The position numbers and the translations under genes were made by a program. This document shows positions 5,292 through 5,959 of a DNA stretch of 5,959 nt, one piece after another; within the stretch, counting starts at the first letter, position 1, and each line of letters begins with the position of its first letter. The notes under the pieces were generated by a model. The model was not told the DNA's origin. It did not search any database and worked only from the letters and a program-made list of their open reading frames with translations. Where the stretch lies: assembly GCA_016844545.1 (NCBI GenBank), contig JAENJC010000085.1, positions 1-5,959 of the forward strand. Reading direction: 5' to 3'. This DNA comes from Deltaproteobacteria bacterium. GTDB lineage: Bacteria > Desulfobacterota > JAENJC01.

Positions 5292-5959
5292 TTAAAATAA
5301 TTCAAACTCCCTGTTTATAACCTTTTTCCATAAAAAAGGCAACCCTTTCAATTCCATCTCAACTGCCTCTTCCGTAATCCTTTTTACTTCGCCGTCATCA
5401 AGCCTCGACCTGACCTTCAGATCAACTGCCTGAGGCTCGGTTATAGGCCTTCCTATGCGGCTCACGAGGTAGCAGTATACCTCTTCCACTCCATCTGCCG
5501 ACGCCACCCTCTCTGCGATATTGCGGGCTGCGATATTGTAAAGCTTTCCCACATGGCTTATGGCGTTCTTCCCTGCCGTGGCCTCCAGGGTCATGGGTCT
5601 GTAAGGCGTAATCAGCCCCCCTACCCTGTTTCCCCTCCCTACCTGACCGTCGTCTCCGCTCTCCGCGCTTGTCCCTGTGACTGTGATATAGACTGCCTCT
5701 CTTTCCAGGACATCAGCTGTATTGACGGCCACAAACACCTTCCTGGCTGTAATGCCAGTGCAAAAAGATGTTACGAGGGACGAAACACTTCCCTTGATCT
5801 CCATATAATCACTCAGGGACGGAATCAGGGAGGAGATAAATGCCACAGCCACAGTAAGAGTTATCTCATCCCCGATCCTCACCCCCATCACCTTAATATC
5901 CTCACCTATATACGGATGGGCCTCCTTGACCTCTTTGGAGTTCAGATAAATCTCAACCT
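5292..5959 (-). CDS. mat: Archaeal-type S-adenosylmethionine synthetase, C-terminal part
   Basis: Makes S-adenosylmethionine from methionine and ATP in the cytoplasm. It belongs to the archaeal-type family (PF01941), which shares little sequence with bacterial MetK. The 221 residues present are the C-terminal half of a protein usually about 400 long; the frame is open to the right edge, with VEIYLNSKEVKEAHPYIGEDIKVMGVR matching the family just before the internal GTG/ATG pair at 5891-5886, so neither is the true start. The signature GTSAESGDDGQVGRGNR with LITPYRPMTLEATAGKN (bases 5675-5565) is the most conserved block, followed by SHVGKLYN and GVEEVYCYLVSRIGRPI. It is the first visible gene of a minus-strand operon with the zinc-ribbon and phospholipase-like genes. 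Family assignment is secure; whether a normal metK is also present cannot be seen. Confidence 0.95.
   Translation of the reverse strand, partial: VEIYLNSKEVKEAHPYIGEDIKVMGVRIGDEITLTVAVAFISSLIPSLSDYMEIKGSVSSLVTSFCTGITARKVFVAVNTADVLEREAVYITVTGTSAESGDDGQVGRGNRVGGLITPYRPMTLEATAGKNAISHVGKLYNIAARNIAERVASADGVEEVYCYLVSRIGRPITEPQAVDLKVRSRLDDGEVKRITEEAVEMELKGLPFLWKKVINREFELF

Noticed and set aside
5886..5891. GTG/ATG pair as the start of the AdoMet synthetase
   Set aside because: The frame stays open to the window edge with family-like sequence (VEIYLNSKEV...GEDIKV), so the gene is cut by the window rather than starting here.

Overview
The window looks like chromosomal DNA from a free-living, probably anaerobic or deep-branching bacterium. 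Genes are short-spaced, carry good Shine-Dalgarno sites and use bacterial-type promoters. Bacterial markers (a SlyD-type isomerase, SucC/SucD-like subunits, a lipobox lipoprotein) sit beside an archaeal-type S-adenosylmethionine synthetase, a combination known from lineages such as Nitrospirota and Aquificota. A Nitrospirota-like host is my guess from gene content, not a demonstrated assignment.

Layout. (1) Bases 1-126, minus strand: the first 42 codons of a gene that resembles the N-terminus of RecG helicase. It has a near-consensus promoter so close to the ATG that the mRNA is predicted to be leaderless or nearly so. (2) Bases 220-322 and 1669-1771: two same-orientation copies of a 103-bp two-hairpin element (MITE/REP-like). 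They bracket (3) two minus-strand genes: a SlyD-type peptidyl-prolyl isomerase with a His/Cys metal-binding tail (1058-1546), and a lipoprotein (320-961) that I read as an archaemetzincin fold with all metal ligands replaced. (4) Bases 1775-3792, plus strand: a stop-start overlapping pair resembling succinyl-CoA synthetase beta and alpha subunits. The second repeat copy ends three bases before the first gene's start codon and appears to contain its ribosome binding site. (5) Bases 3795-5959, minus strand: a tight three-gene operon, transcribed from the right edge inward. It holds archaeal-type AdoMet synthetase (5' end outside the window), a BCAM0308/NMD3-like putative zinc-ribbon protein with a lysine-rich tail, and an exported zinc-dependent phospholipase C-like protein. 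It converges on the sucCD-like pair with two bases between the stop codons.

The sucCD-like pair would act in central carbon metabolism. The lipoprotein and the phospholipase-like protein are predicted to be exported, while the others are cytoplasmic. No CRISPR array, tRNA, rRNA or complete insertion sequence was seen. The strongest candidates for something undescribed are the degenerate archaemetzincin-like lipoprotein and the 103-bp repeat, whose ends form a stop codon in one copy and a ribosome binding site in the other.
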